Assembly (NCBI GenBank): GCA_946405135.1
Contig: CAMJGD010000016.1
Coordinates: 16,524-80,523 of the forward strand
Source: an uncultured Clostridiaceae bacterium
GTDB lineage: Bacteria > Bacillota > Clostridia > Clostridiales > Clostridiaceae
DNA length: 64,000 nt
Direction of reading: 5' to 3'
Under the pieces are notes generated by a model. It did not search any database and was not told where the DNA came from. It worked only from the letters and a program-made list of their open reading frames with translations. The translations under genes were made by a program, and so were the position numbers. Positions 51,442 through 61,150 of this stretch are shown piece after piece (the stretch's first letter is position 1; every line of letters starts with the position of its first letter).

Positions 51442-51781
51442 AATAACCTCCCAAAGCTCATACAACAAGATAATTAACCAATATCTGTATTTTTTCTCAG
51501 CACAATATAGATTATATATCCGAAACTTAATAAACAAAAATCCATTTAAAACTTTAATAGGAACTTATCTGACTCCTTATAAAGGGTTATATTAAAGTAT
51601 CTATTCCGCTCATATGGATGTTTAATGTTTTCTCTTTTTATTATGGGTATAGCAAATTGACTCTATAAGTCCATAACTTTATACTAGTTACATGATTATA
51701 AGTGTCAATGTATACTTTTTCATTATGAGTATTCGCTATATTTTTACCATGTTTTAGAAAATAATAAAAAAGGAGATATAT

Positions 51782-53635
51782 ATGAAAACCCTGAGATCAA
51801 AAATCAGAACCATTCACCTAGTTTTGATAATCAGTATTTTAGTAATAGGTATTATATCTGCCTTTACACTATTTTCACTAGAAAAGTCATTAAACTCATT
51901 TATGGTAGATAATTATAAGAGTATAAAAGCTGTAAAGCTGATGAAAAACTCTCTGGAAGCACAAAGAAATTCCCTTATAAAGTACATTTACTCTTCGGAT
52001 AGTAACTATATAAATAATGGATTTAATGATGAATTCAGCAATGAAAATATGGAGTTTAATAAAGCTTTTGATATGGAATTTAATAATATAACTGAAATGG
52101 GAGAAAAAGCTGTTGTAGAGGAAATACGAACTAATTATTCTAAATTTATAAAACTATTTTCTAAGGTTCAGACTTTAAAAGTTACAAAAGGAAAAGAAGA
52201 GTCCATTAATCTTTTTAATTCTGAAATTCAACCTGCTTTTGATAAACTTCAAAAAAATTTAGATAGGTTATCACAAATAAATGAAAACTCAATATTTGCT
52301 AACAAAAATAATATTTCTCTAAGAAGCAGAAATTCTACTATATTAATATTTATTATTTCTCTCTTAAGCATTGTGGCAGGGTTGATTATGTCAACATATT
52401 TGGCAGGTAAGTTTTTAAAACCCGTAGATACATTGAGTGAAGCCATAAAGTCTGTAAAAGAAGGTGACTTTTTAAAAGATGTACCTGTGGAAACAGCTAA
52501 TGAAATAGGCATCATTACAAGAGAATTTAACGATATGACCTTAAGACTAAAATCTTACGAAGATAGTTCTACAGGTAAACTCATGAATGAAAAAAATAAA
52601 TTTTTAGCCATACTTGAAGGTATCAATACTCCTCTTTCCTTAATAGATGAAAACTATAAAATACTCATGGCAAACAAATCCTTTGAAAATACATTTTCTA
52701 TAGAAAAAAAAGAGTATCTAAACAAAAACCTACTGTTAATATTAAGTAAATTCGATGTGGATAACTACTTTAAAACAGAAGATCTATTTGATATAGGTGA
52801 TTGTAGTAAAAATTCCATAACTCTTAAAATAGGTACAAAAAAATATTATTTCAATGTATCTTCAGCATTAATTAAAGATGATACCTCTGATTCAAAAAAT
52901 GCTATTATAATGTTTCAAAACCTTACAGAGATAAAAAATGTTGAAAATATAAAATCAGACTTCATGTCTACCATATCCCATGAATTTAAGACTCCTTTAA
53001 CCTCCATAATGATAGGAACAAGTTTACTAAGAAAAAAGAAAATAGGAGAATTATCTGAAGTTCAGCTAAAGATTATAAATAAGATAGAAGAAGATAGTGA
53101 AAATTTGTCAGAACTTGTGACAAATATACTTCAAATGTGTAGAATAGAATTTGATAAAAACTCTCTTCAGGTAAAACCCTGCTCTATTATTGGAGTAATA
53201 GAGAATTCCATAAAAGAAATTTACGAAAAAATATGTAAAAAAGAAATAAATATATATTACGAAGCTAGTGAAAACCTGCCAAAAGTAATGGCAGATGCAG
53301 AAAAATCTATATGGATTATAAAAAATCTATTAATGCATATGTTTAAATATTTAGGCTCTGGAGATAACATTTTTATAACTGTCCAGGAGCATAAAGAAGA
53401 AAATAAATTATATATAACCATAAAGAGTAGTGAATTACCCTTAGCTGAAATAAATAATCCATATATACTTAATGGATTACCTGATATAAATCACCGAGAA
53501 ATTGATTTTGAATACTATAATCTAGGCTTAATTGCAGCCAAGAAACTAGTAGAACTACAATGCGGCAATTTCTGGTGCGAAAGTTCCAATAGTAAATGCA
53601 CGTGTTATGTATTTACACTGCCAATTTCCACATAG
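51782..53635 (+). CDS. Sensor histidine kinase with degenerate ATPase domain
   Basis: 617 residues. TM1 about 13-33, an extracellular four-helix sensor (about 35-180), TM2 about 187-209, HAMP (about 212-260), a PAS-like domain (about 270-385), and a dimerisation domain with a normal H-box 'MSTISHEFKTPLTSIMIG'. The ATPase is atypical: the N-box reads 'NLLMHMFKYL' where the second Asn is His, the G1 DxGxG is absent, and the G2 region reads 'YNLGLIAAKKLVELQCGNFW'. It may be a poor or inactive kinase. Divergent from kdpFABC, no response regulator beside it. AAAGGAGATATAT precedes the ATG. Confidence 0.88.
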   Translation: MKTLRSKIRTIHLVLIISILVIGIISAFTLFSLEKSLNSFMVDNYKSIKAVKLMKNSLEAQRNSLIKYIYSSDSNYINNGFNDEFSNENMEFNKAFDMEFNNITEMGEKAVVEEIRTNYSKFIKLFSKVQTLKVTKGKEESINLFNSEIQPAFDKLQKNLDRLSQINENSIFANKNNISLRSRNSTILIFIISLLSIVAGLIMSTYLAGKFLKPVDTLSEAIKSVKEGDFLKDVPVETANEIGIITREFNDMTLRLKSYEDSSTGKLMNEKNKFLAILEGINTPLSLIDENYKILMANKSFENTFSIEKKEYLNKNLLLILSKFDVDNYFKTEDLFDIGDCSKNSITLKIGTKKYYFNVSSALIKDDTSDSKNAIIMFQNLTEIKNVENIKSDFMSTISHEFKTPLTSIMIGTSLLRKKKIGELSEVQLKIINKIEEDSENLSELVTNILQMCRIEFDKNSLQVKPCSIIGVIENSIKEIYEKICKKEINIYYEASENLPKVMADAEKSIWIIKNLLMHMFKYLGSGDNIFITVQEHKEENKLYITIKSSELPLAEINNPYILNGLPDINHREIDFEYYNLGLIAAKKLVELQCGNFWCESSNSKCTCYVFTLPIST

Positions 53636-53636
53636 A

Positions 53637-53674
53637 AAAAAGGACTGTTTGGTATATTACCTGCAGTCCCTTTT
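53637..53674. terminator. Bidirectional terminator between histidine kinase and rbsR genes
   Basis: AAAAGGACTG pairs with CAGTCCCTTTT with one bulged base and a loop of 16, with T-runs on both strands. Confidence 0.8.
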
Positions 53675-53690
53675 AATTTAAAATAGTACT

Positions 53691-54692
53691 TTATCTAACT
53701 GTATCTCTTTCAATGAGTTCTGGTTTTAAAAATATTACTTTATGTTCTTTTACCTTTCCATTTATAATATCTACAAGAAGCTTACAAGCTTCTTGTCCCA
53801 TAGTATATATAGGTTGAGCTACAGTAGATAGCTCCGGTTCAAGAAACATGGATATATTTATATTATCATATCCTAATACAGATATATCTCTAGGTATTTT
53901 ATATCCATTTCTAAGCAAAAATTTCATCCCGCCTAAAGCCATAACATCACTGCTATAAAATATTGCATCAATTTTTATACCCGTATCTAATATCTTTTCA
54001 GTACTCATTATTCCACCATCTATGGTAAATTCATCTTCAAAAATCAAAGCTTCATTGTATATACCAAGTTTTTTTGTTATATTTTCATAAGCTTTAAGTC
54101 TTAGTTCGGAAATCTTTAGACGGCTTGGCCCTTTAACAAAGGCTATGTTTCTTTTCCCTTTATCATACAAGTATTTAATGCCTATCTCTATGCCTTCTTT
54201 ATTTGAACAAAATATTCCGCTGTATTTTTTAGAAGACTCTATATATCTATCTACTATAACAAAGGGTATTTTGTTGTCGTCTAATATATTTAAATTTTTT
54301 TCGCTATTACCTCCAGATATGAATATAACTCCATCCACCAGCTTACTTATTAAAAGCTTTATATATTTCTCTTCTTTTTTCGTGCTGTTATAAGAATTAC
54401 ATAAAATCACATTATAATTTAACTTTTCTGCTGTATCTTCTATGGCTTTAACCATTTCAGAAAAAAATGGATTTTCTATATCTGGTAATATTACTCCAAG
54501 GGTTTCTGTTTTCTTGGTACTTAAACTTCTCGCTACAGTATTAGGTATATAATTCAATTCATTTGATATCTGAAGAATTTTCTCTCTGGTAGCCTCACTT
54601 ACATTTATTTCTTTATTATTAAGCACCATAGATACTGTAGTTTTTGAAACATTAGCCCGCTTTGCTATATCTGTCAAGGTTGCTTTTGCCAT
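53691..54692 (-). CDS. rbsR: LacI-family regulator, probable ribose operon repressor
   Basis: 333 residues from the ATG at 54692, which is 6 nt after GGAGG; the TTG at 54704 overlaps that site. HTH about 1-55 ('ATLTDIAKRANVSKTTVSMVLNNK'), hinge 'ARSLSTKKTETLGVILPD', and a periplasmic-binding-protein-like effector domain. Last in the rbs operon after a hairpin. Probable targets are the repeats at 59582-59604 by the rbs promoter. The effector is presumably ribose, inferred from the neighbours. Confidence 0.88.
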   Translation of the reverse strand: MAKATLTDIAKRANVSKTTVSMVLNNKEINVSEATREKILQISNELNYIPNTVARSLSTKKTETLGVILPDIENPFFSEMVKAIEDTAEKLNYNVILCNSYNSTKKEEKYIKLLISKLVDGVIFISGGNSEKNLNILDDNKIPFVIVDRYIESSKKYSGIFCSNKEGIEIGIKYLYDKGKRNIAFVKGPSRLKISELRLKAYENITKKLGIYNEALIFEDEFTIDGGIMSTEKILDTGIKIDAIFYSSDVMALGGMKFLLRNGYKIPRDISVLGYDNINISMFLEPELSTVAQPIYTMGQEACKLLVDIINGKVKEHKVIFLKPELIERDTVR

Positions 54693-54790
54693 AATACCCT
54701 CCAAAATATAATCTATTTCGCTTTATGATATTTATTATATCACAATTATATTTTTGCTTATGATTTTTTACTTCCATATTTACAAATTTA

Positions 54791-54815
54791 TAGCTCCACA
54801 TATTTTGTGGAGCTA
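54791..54815 (-). terminator. Hairpin between rbsB and rbsR
   Basis: A perfect 10-bp stem TAGCTCCACA / TGTGGAGCTA with a 5-nt loop, followed on the minus strand by TAAATTTG. Its weak U-tract suggests partial termination or mRNA end protection of rbsB. Confidence 0.6.
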
Positions 54816-54826
54816 CAGATTAATTT

Positions 54827-55735
54827 TTATTTCTTTAATACTTTTAGTTCTGCTGGTATATCCTTTTCAACCTTTTCACCCTTGATTAATTTTGAAGCCT
54901 GCTCTACACCCATTTCTCCCATAAGTGCTGGCTGTTGAGCTATAGTTGCAGCCATTTCACCATTTTTAACTGCTGTTTCTGCATCTGCATTACCATCAAA
55001 TCCTACAACTATAACATTTTTATTTGCAGCCTTTAATGCTTTTACAGCACCTAGTGCCATTTCATCATTATGAGCAAATACTGCATCAAAATCAGGTTTC
55101 GCCTGTATGATATTTTCCATAACAGATAATCCTTTTTGTCTGTCGAAATCTGCAGCCTGACTTGCTACAACTTCTACATTGCTCTTACCATCTACTACCT
55201 TGTGGAATCCTTCTCCTCTGTCTCTAGTAGCAGATGCACCTGGCAATCCTTGAAGCTCAACTATTTTTATTTTTCCTTTACTCTTTAGGCTATCTAATAT
55301 AAATTCTGCCGCCATGCTTCCACCCTTAATGTTATCTGAAGCTATATGGCTTGCTACTTCTCCGCCATTGGATTTTCTGTCTAAAGTTATAACAGGTATT
55401 TTGCTGTCATTAGCTACTTTTATTGAGTTAGCCACAGCATCACTATCTGTTGGATTTATTATTAAAGCTCCAACTCCCTGCTGTATTAAATCTTCCACGT
55501 TGGATCTCTCTTTAGCTGGATCATTTTGAGAATCTAGTACCACTAATTCATAACCCATATCCTTTGCCTTTTTCTCTGCTCCTTCTTTCATTGAAACAAA
55601 GAAAGGATTGTTTAGTGTAGATACTACCATACCCACTTTATTGCTCTTTTTAGCCTGTGTACATCCTGTAAATCCACCTATCATAAGTGCTGTTGTTAAA
55701 GTTATAGCTAAAACCTTTAAACTTCTTCTTTTCAT
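54827..55735 (-). CDS. rbsB: Ribose ABC transporter substrate-binding lipoprotein RbsB
   Basis: 302 residues. The lipoprotein signal ends FTGC with Cys25. Periplasmic-binding fold of the ribose type: 'VGMVVSTLNNPFFVSMKEGA', 'LVVLDSQNDPAKERSNVEDL', 'PVITLDRKSNGGEVASHIASDN', 'AHNDEMALGAVKAL', 'VVGFDGNADA'. It delivers ribose to RbsC/RbsA. GGAGGTTGTTTT precedes the ATG. Confidence 0.95.
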   Translation of the reverse strand: MKRRSLKVLAITLTTALMIGGFTGCTQAKKSNKVGMVVSTLNNPFFVSMKEGAEKKAKDMGYELVVLDSQNDPAKERSNVEDLIQQGVGALIINPTDSDAVANSIKVANDSKIPVITLDRKSNGGEVASHIASDNIKGGSMAAEFILDSLKSKGKIKIVELQGLPGASATRDRGEGFHKVVDGKSNVEVVASQAADFDRQKGLSVMENIIQAKPDFDAVFAHNDEMALGAVKALKAANKNVIVVGFDGNADAETAVKNGEMAATIAQQPALMGEMGVEQASKLIKGEKVEKDIPAELKVLKK

Positions 55736-55764
55736 AAAACAACCTCCTAAATTATATTATTCCT

Positions 55765-56697
55765 TTATTTTTTCCCCTTTTTATCAATTAATACAGCTGC
55801 CAAAATAACTATACCCTTTACAATGGATTGATAGAAAGGAGACACATTCATTAAGTTTAGTCCATTATTTAAAACTCCTATAATCAAAGCACCTATTATA
55901 GTCCCTACTACGCTGCCTTCCCCTCCTGAAAGACTTGTTCCTCCTATTACTACTGCGGCTATAGCATCTAATTCAAATCCTGATCCAGCATTAGGTGAGG
56001 CTGATCCTATTCTGCTTGTAACTATAACACCACTTATAGCTGCTGCTACACCTGAAACTGCATAAACCATCATGCTTATTTTATCTGTGTTTATACCTGA
56101 AAGTCTTGCAGAGTCCTCATTACCGCCTAAAGCATATAGGTATCTTCCAAATCTAGTCTGGCTTAAAACATAGTATGCTATTAAAACTATAACTAAAGTT
56201 ATTATTACTGGTACTGGTAAAAATCCTAGCTTTTTATTACCTATAGACCCAAATGCTGTACCTAAACCTGATATAGGTGTTCCATTGGTAAATACATAGG
56301 TTATACCTCTAAACACTGTCATGGAAGCTAGAGTTACTATAAATGCCTGAACCTTACCTTTTGAAATAATAACTCCATTAAACAATCCTATGATAATACC
56401 TATAATTAAAGCTGCAAGTACAGCTAAAGGTACACTTCCTGTGGTCTTAACTATGGAGGCGGCTACCGCTCCACTTATAGCAAGTATGGAACCTACAGAA
56501 AGATCTATGCCTCCTGTTAATATTACGAAAGTCATTCCTACTGCTATTATTGCATTTACAGAAATCTGTGTTAAAACATTTGTTATATTAGCCAAAGTTA
56601 AAAATCTTGGGGTTATTATGGAAATTATAATGCATAAAGCAAAGAACCCTATAAGAGACTTATACTTTGACAAATTCTTTTTTGCACTGGATTTCAT
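55765..56697 (-). CDS. rbsC: Ribose ABC transporter permease RbsC
   Basis: 310 residues, eight to ten membrane helices, BPD_transp_2 family. 'NAIIAVGMTFVILTGGIDLSVGS', 'GALIIGVLNNGLNLM' and 'AVSGVAAAISGVIVTSR' are typical. It forms the ribose channel as a dimer. GGAGGAGG precedes the ATG at 56697. Confidence 0.96.
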   Translation of the reverse strand: MKSSAKKNLSKYKSLIGFFALCIIISIITPRFLTLANITNVLTQISVNAIIAVGMTFVILTGGIDLSVGSILAISGAVAASIVKTTGSVPLAVLAALIIGIIIGLFNGVIISKGKVQAFIVTLASMTVFRGITYVFTNGTPISGLGTAFGSIGNKKLGFLPVPVIITLVIVLIAYYVLSQTRFGRYLYALGGNEDSARLSGINTDKISMMVYAVSGVAAAISGVIVTSRIGSASPNAGSGFELDAIAAVVIGGTSLSGGEGSVVGTIIGALIIGVLNNGLNLMNVSPFYQSIVKGIVILAAVLIDKKGKK

Positions 56698-56717
56698 TTA
56701 AGTTTCCTCCTCCAAAT

Positions 56718-58223
56718 TTATTGCTTCATCCCTACAGCTAACTTCATTACTGCTTCTTGACTAGCTTCCTGTCTAGTTAGCTCTCCAGATATTTTTCCTT
56801 CACTCATAACCATTATCCTATCGCTTATTCCAAGTACCTCAGGTAGGTCTGAGGAAATCATTATTATGGCTTTACCCATTGCCTTAAGCTGATTTAGTAA
56901 CTCATAAATCTCTTTTTTAGCTCCTACATCTATTCCCCTTGTAGGTTCATCTACTATAAGAACCTTAGGTGATAATAAAAGCCATTTAGCAAGTATAGCC
57001 TTTTGCTGATTACCTCCACTTAGATTTTTTATGAGCTGCTCTTTGTTAGGTGTTTTTATTTTAAGTTTCTTTATATATTCATCCACATCTTTGTTTTCTT
57101 CTGATTTTTTTAAACTTTTTATAGATGTTTCATATTTTTTAAGATTGCTCAAAGTTATATTTTCAGCTACAGACATGCTTAAAATTAATCCTTCTTTTTT
57201 TCTATCTTCAGATAAATAGCATATGCCGTTTTCTATGGCATCTTTAGGAGATTTTATATCTACCTTTGTTCCATCTACATATACCTCTCCACCATCATAT
57301 CTATATTCTCCAAATATAGTTTTAGCAAGCTCTGTTCTTCCAGATCCCATAAGCCCTGCTACTCCTAATATCTCCCCGGATTTAACTTCAAAAGATGCAT
57401 TTTTAACTTGGTTTGTAAAGCTTAAATTCTGTACCTTTAAGACTGTTTCTCCCTTTTCCACTTCTTTATAGGGAAATTGATCTTCTATAGTTCTTCCTAC
57501 CATCATGGATATGAGTTTATCGTTATCTATATCTTTTATTTCTGCTTCTCCTGCAAACTTACCGTCTCTCAATACTGTTACTCTATCACATATCTCAAAT
57601 ATTTCTTCCATTCTGTGAGATATGTAAATTATAGCTATACCTTTTTTCTTCAAATTGTTTATAACTTCAAAGAGATGCTTTGTTTCTACATCTGTAAGAG
57701 CAGTAGTAGGCTCATCCATTATAATGATTTTAGAATTTTTAGTAAGAGCTTTTGCTATCTCTACCATCTGCTTTTCTCCTACATTTATATCTTTTACCAT
57801 AGTATCTGCATCTATTTTACAGCCTATCTGATCAAGAAACATTCTGCTTCTCTCTTTTAATAACTTTTTATTTATTTTTCTTGAAAATTTGTGGAATTTT
57901 TCGTTACCTAAAAATATATTTTCTGCCACAGTTAAGTTTGGCAGTACACTTAGCTCTTGATGTATTATTGTAATACCTAACCTTTCTGCTTCTTTTATCC
58001 CAGTTATTTCTACTTCTTCACCATCTATAAATATCTTACCCTCATCTTTTTTATATACTCCACTCAATATTTTCATAAGGGTAGATTTCCCTGCACCATT
58101 TTCTCCCATAAGAGCTGTAACTTCTCCTCCGAAAGCTTTGAGGCTTACGTTTTCTAGAGCTTTAACTCCTGGGAAAGACTTTGAAATACCATTCATCTCA
58201 AGCATAGGTTTATTTTGAGACAT
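56718..58223 (-). CDS. rbsA: Ribose ABC transporter ATP-binding protein RbsA (tandem ATPase)
   Basis: 501 residues from the ATG at 58223, 7 nt after GGAGG; an in-frame TTG at 58226 abuts it. Two ABC domains in tandem. The N-terminal one has Walker A '[16 protein letters not shown]' and '[14 protein letters not shown]'. The C-terminal one has a degenerate P-loop '[16 protein letters not shown]' with signature '[16 protein letters not shown]' and '[17 protein letters not shown]'. This asymmetry is normal for sugar importers of the CUT2 class. Confidence 0.96.
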   Translation of the reverse strand: MSQNKPMLEMNGISKSFPGVKALENVSLKAFGGEVTALMGENGAGKSTLMKILSGVYKKDEGKIFIDGEEVEITGIKEAERLGITIIHQELSVLPNLTVAENIFLGNEKFHKFSRKINKKLLKERSRMFLDQIGCKIDADTMVKDINVGEKQMVEIAKALTKNSKIIIMDEPTTALTDVETKHLFEVINNLKKKGIAIIYISHRMEEIFEICDRVTVLRDGKFAGEAEIKDIDNDKLISMMVGRTIEDQFPYKEVEKGETVLKVQNLSFTNQVKNASFEVKSGEILGVAGLMGSGRTELAKTIFGEYRYDGGEVYVDGTKVDIKSPKDAIENGICYLSEDRKKEGLILSMSVAENITLSNLKKYETSIKSLKKSEENKDVDEYIKKLKIKTPNKEQLIKNLSGGNQQKAILAKWLLLSPKVLIVDEPTRGIDVGAKKEIYELLNQLKAMGKAIIMISSDLPEVLGISDRIMVMSEGKISGELTRQEASQEAVMKLAVGMKQ

Positions 58224-58236
58224 CAATATCCCTCCT

Positions 58237-58632
58237 TTAAAAAACCACCCCGGATTTAAGTATTATGTTAGCATAAGGAGTTTGTTCTCCTGTTCTTATA
58301 ACTGCTTTACATTGCTTTAGCATTACCTTTAGTTGTTCATGGGATACAAAATTTATTTTTACATCTTTTAAACACTCTTTTATTTCTTCATATATTTTAG
58401 GGTTTATTTCTTCTGTTTCAACAGCAATCACTGCTTCTTCTGTCTGAAGTTCAAGAAGTACCGCTTTTAATGTATCTATAAATCCTGGTATATCTTTAAT
58501 TAAAGCTAAATCTATTCTTTTAGTTTCATCTGGTATAGGTAATCCTGAATCTCCTATAGCTATGCTGTCTGTATGTCCCATTTTAGATATTACTGCAGAT
58601 ATTTCACTATTTAATAAGGGTGTTTTTTTCAT
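58237..58632 (-). CDS. rbsD: D-ribose pyranase RbsD
   Basis: 131 residues. '[19 protein letters not shown]' contains the catalytic His, and '[19 protein letters not shown]' is the C-terminal signature. It converts beta-ribopyranose to the furanose used by RbsK. Its ribosome site GAGGAGG overlaps the end of rbsK, which stops two nt before the rbsD ATG, indicating coupled translation. Confidence 0.97.
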   Translation of the reverse strand: MKKTPLLNSEISAVISKMGHTDSIAIGDSGLPIPDETKRIDLALIKDIPGFIDTLKAVLLELQTEEAVIAVETEEINPKIYEEIKECLKDVKINFVSHEQLKVMLKQCKAVIRTGEQTPYANIILKSGVVF

Positions 58633-58634
58633 AT

Positions 58635-59564
58635 TTAATCCTCCTCGTATATTTCCATGACTTCTTTTAAATATGGTATAGAAGGTTGAGCTCCTTTTCT
58701 TTGTACAGCTATGGATGAAACCTTGTTACCAAATTTAACTGCATTAATCACATTTTCTTTTGTTAATTCATTTATATTAAGTTTTGAACCAAAGCCGCCT
58801 ATAAAGCTATCTCCTGCAGCAGTGGTATCTATAGCATTAACCTTATATGCTGGTACAACTTCTGAAAAATCTTTTGATATTACAGCAGCTCCTTTTTCTC
58901 CTAAAGTTATTATTACCCACTTAACACCTCTGTCTAAAAACTTTGCTGCTGCATTCTTTGCACTGCTTAAATCACTAACTTCCACCCCTGTAAGTACAAA
59001 AGCTTCAGTTTCATTAGGAACTATAATGTCAGTATACTTAAGGAGTTCTTCATTTATCTTCTTTGCAGGAGCTGGATTTAGTAAAGTAACTTTGCCATAG
59101 CTTTTAGCTAATTTAAAAGCCTCTATAGTCATATCTTCAGGTGTTTCAAACTGTGCTATAACTATATCGCATCGACTAATAAGCTTTTCTGTTCTTTTTA
59201 TCTCTTCATGGTTTATTGTCATATTAGCTCCGGAAACCACTATTATGGAATTATTTCCACTATGATCTACATTTATTATGGCAACTCCTGTGGGTTCTTT
59301 TTCATCCTTAAAAATATAATCTGTGTTTATATCATCCCTTTGAAGTTCCTTAGTTAAAATCAAACCGTTTTCATCTTGTCCAACTTTTGATACCATATAA
59401 ACTTGAGCACCACTTCTTTTAGCTGCTACCGCCTGGTTAGCTCCCTTTCCTCCAGGTATTTTGTCCATAGAATTTGCTAATATGGTTTCTCCAACTTTAG
59501 GCATGTTATTAACCTTAAGTACCATGTCCATATTCATACTTCCTAAAACATATATATTATTCAT
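58635..59564 (-). CDS. rbsK: Ribokinase RbsK
   Basis: 309 residues from the ATG at 59564, 8 nt after GGGGG. PfkB fold: '[19 protein letters not shown]' near the N-terminus, '[11 protein letters not shown]', and the anion hole/catalytic Asp '[13 protein letters not shown]'. It phosphorylates ribose to ribose-5-phosphate with ATP. First gene of rbsKDACB-rbsR. Confidence 0.97.
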   Translation of the reverse strand: MNNIYVLGSMNMDMVLKVNNMPKVGETILANSMDKIPGGKGANQAVAAKRSGAQVYMVSKVGQDENGLILTKELQRDDINTDYIFKDEKEPTGVAIINVDHSGNNSIIVVSGANMTINHEEIKRTEKLISRCDIVIAQFETPEDMTIEAFKLAKSYGKVTLLNPAPAKKINEELLKYTDIIVPNETEAFVLTGVEVSDLSSAKNAAAKFLDRGVKWVIITLGEKGAAVISKDFSEVVPAYKVNAIDTTAAGDSFIGGFGSKLNINELTKENVINAVKFGNKVSSIAVQRKGAQPSIPYLKEVMEIYEED

Positions 59565-59581
59565 TATCAATACCCCCTTGG

Positions 59582-59639
59582 TAAATCGGTTTAGTAAATC
59601 GGTTAACTATATAATACTCTTTTTGTAAACGTTTTGCAA
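59582..59639 (-). promoter_or_regulatory. rbs promoter with overlapping cre-like site and downstream operator repeats
   Basis: On the minus strand TTGCAA (59639-59634) and TATTAT (59616-59611) are 17 nt apart. A 17-bp cre-like sequence TTGTAAACGTTTTGCAA (59623-59639) covers the -35 box, fitting catabolite repression by CcpA. Two direct repeats of TAAATCGGTT (59582-59591 and 59595-59604, 13 nt apart), each nearly palindromic around a CG, lie at the transcription start, where a LacI-family repressor such as RbsR would block. Confidence 0.75.
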
Positions 59640-59692
59640 GAACTTTTTTAAGAATTTTTTTAGAATAAATGATTGCTGCATAAAAATTAAAA

Positions 59693-59736
59693 AGAGCCTT
59701 AAATAGATGTTTACATTAAACATCTACTTAAAGCTC
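59693..59736 (-). terminator. Terminator of the GntR-ABC operon
   Basis: AGAGCCTTAAATAGATGTTT pairs with AAACATCTACTTAAAGCTCT (20 bp with mismatches), followed on the minus strand by TTTTTAATTTTT. Confidence 0.85.
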
Positions 59737-59794
59737 TGGATTTCATAAAACCCGCTTTTCTATTTTTAATATTAAAATAATGCATCTTTAATAA

Positions 59795-60487
59795 CTAAAC
59801 AAAATCTTTATTCTTGTAAATTTTTATGGATAAATTTAAGGTAGTTATAACAATTACAATAGTTAGTATGATAAACATGAGCATAACTAAAATATTATTT
59901 TGTCTTATCCATGTTAAAAGTCCTGATAAAACTTCAGTTTTTATAATTTTATTTACTAACTTTGAAGCAGCTTTAGGTAAAATAAATATAATGAAAAAAC
60001 CTATTATTCTAGAGCTTTGAAGAAACCTATTACCGTATTTAAAATATAAAGGGTATTGAATACTAAAAAGTATCAAATTAATCATTATAGTAATTAAAAG
60101 AATTTTATAGTCAAAAACATTTATATATACCTTATTAATCATATTTACTGCTAAGCTGAAGATAATATATAAAATAAAATAATAGAAAGTGTAAAACAGA
60201 ATATTTAAATATTTTGAAAACACCACTGTATCTTTTGAAACCGGTAAACTATTTATGAAAAAGTGAGCCTTTTGCATCTCATCAACCCTATTGGATTCTG
60301 TTATACTAAAGTATGTCATAAATACTGTATAAAACATTGCGAACCCACCTATACTAATCTTTATCCCAATCTCTCCCCCCTCTTTAATGGCAGAGTTTTG
60401 AACAAAAGCCAGAAGCACTCCATATGCCACACCAAATAATAAAAGCTTTTTTATGCTTTTGAAATCCTTATATATAAGTCCTGTCAT
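59795..60487 (-). CDS. ABC-2 type transporter membrane protein
   Basis: 230 residues with six membrane helices. It begins MTGLIYKDFKSIKKLLLFGV, much like the upstream paralogue; 'AHFFINSLPVSKDTVVFSKYLNILFY' is a conserved loop in ABC-2 permeases of YtrC/ABC-2_3 type. Probably pairs with the upstream permease as a heterodimer with the ATPase at 61151. GGGGGACTGGG precedes the ATG. Confidence 0.85.
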   Translation of the reverse strand: MTGLIYKDFKSIKKLLLFGVAYGVLLAFVQNSAIKEGGEIGIKISIGGFAMFYTVFMTYFSITESNRVDEMQKAHFFINSLPVSKDTVVFSKYLNILFYTFYYFILYIIFSLAVNMINKVYINVFDYKILLITIMINLILFSIQYPLYFKYGNRFLQSSRIIGFFIIFILPKAASKLVNKIIKTEVLSGLLTWIRQNNILVMLMFIILTIVIVITTLNLSIKIYKNKDFV

Positions 60488-60499
60488 CCCAGTCCCCCC

Positions 60500-61141
60500 T
60501 TATAAATCTCTATTACTGTAAACAACAATGGAAATGTACATGGATAGTGAATAGAAAGCCATAGCAATAATTATCTTCATTAAAAGCATATAAAGATCAT
60601 TATTATTAAATATATCTATTATATAATTTATCCATCTATTTTCTGAATCACCAAACATTCCTGAAAATAGTGGAAACAAACTAAAGAAAACTAAAAAATT
60701 AGCTACTCTTGCAGCTTTATATCCAAAACAATAAGTTATACACATGATTATTCCACCGGCAATTATTATCCATACAAAATAATTTATTATGGATTTGTAA
60801 TTAAAACATCCTAAGTTTAAATTAAAAAATAAGCTTACCAGTTTGATTAGCATGGAAACTGCAAATACTCCAATCAATGATATAGAAATTGATCCAACAT
60901 ATCTTGCTATAACACTGTCTTTCTTTGATACGGGCAAGCTATGAATCATCCTATAACTTTTATCCCTTTCTTCAATCTCTACAGCAGTTAAAAAAAATGA
61001 AAATCCCACTATAAGTACAGATGCTGCAGCTGAATTAAGATCTTTTCCATTGATTATAAAAGGATACATCAAAGCAAAAGCCAATAAAATAAGTAAAGAT
61101 TTTTTACTTATTAAAATATCTTTATATATTAAAGGCCACAT
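60500..61141 (-). CDS. ABC-2 type transporter membrane protein
   Basis: 213 residues from the ATG at 61141, five nt after AGGTGG; a GTG at 61150 is an alternative. Six membrane helices. 'WPLIYKDILISKKSLLILLA' and 'YRMIHSLPVSKKDSVIARYVGSI' resemble the downstream gene, indicating a duplicated permease pair. The transport substrate (peptide antibiotic, lipid or other) is unknown. Confidence 0.85.
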   Translation of the reverse strand: MWPLIYKDILISKKSLLILLAFALMYPFIINGKDLNSAAASVLIVGFSFFLTAVEIEERDKSYRMIHSLPVSKKDSVIARYVGSISISLIGVFAVSMLIKLVSLFFNLNLGCFNYKSIINYFVWIIIAGGIIMCITYCFGYKAARVANFLVFFSLFPLFSGMFGDSENRWINYIIDIFNNNDLYMLLMKIIIAMAFYSLSMYISIVVYSNRDL

Positions 61142-61150
61142 ACACTCCAC

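Noticed and set aside
51442..51781. c-di-AMP (ydaO-type) riboswitch before kdp
   Set aside because: The roughly 340 nt between the divergent genes lack the conserved ydaO core and show no terminator-type hairpin.
57477..57860. 127-codon plus-strand open frame inside rbsA
   Set aside because: Antisense to conserved ABC ATPase motifs; low-complexity Tyr/Phe/Ser composition typical of shadows in AT-rich genes.
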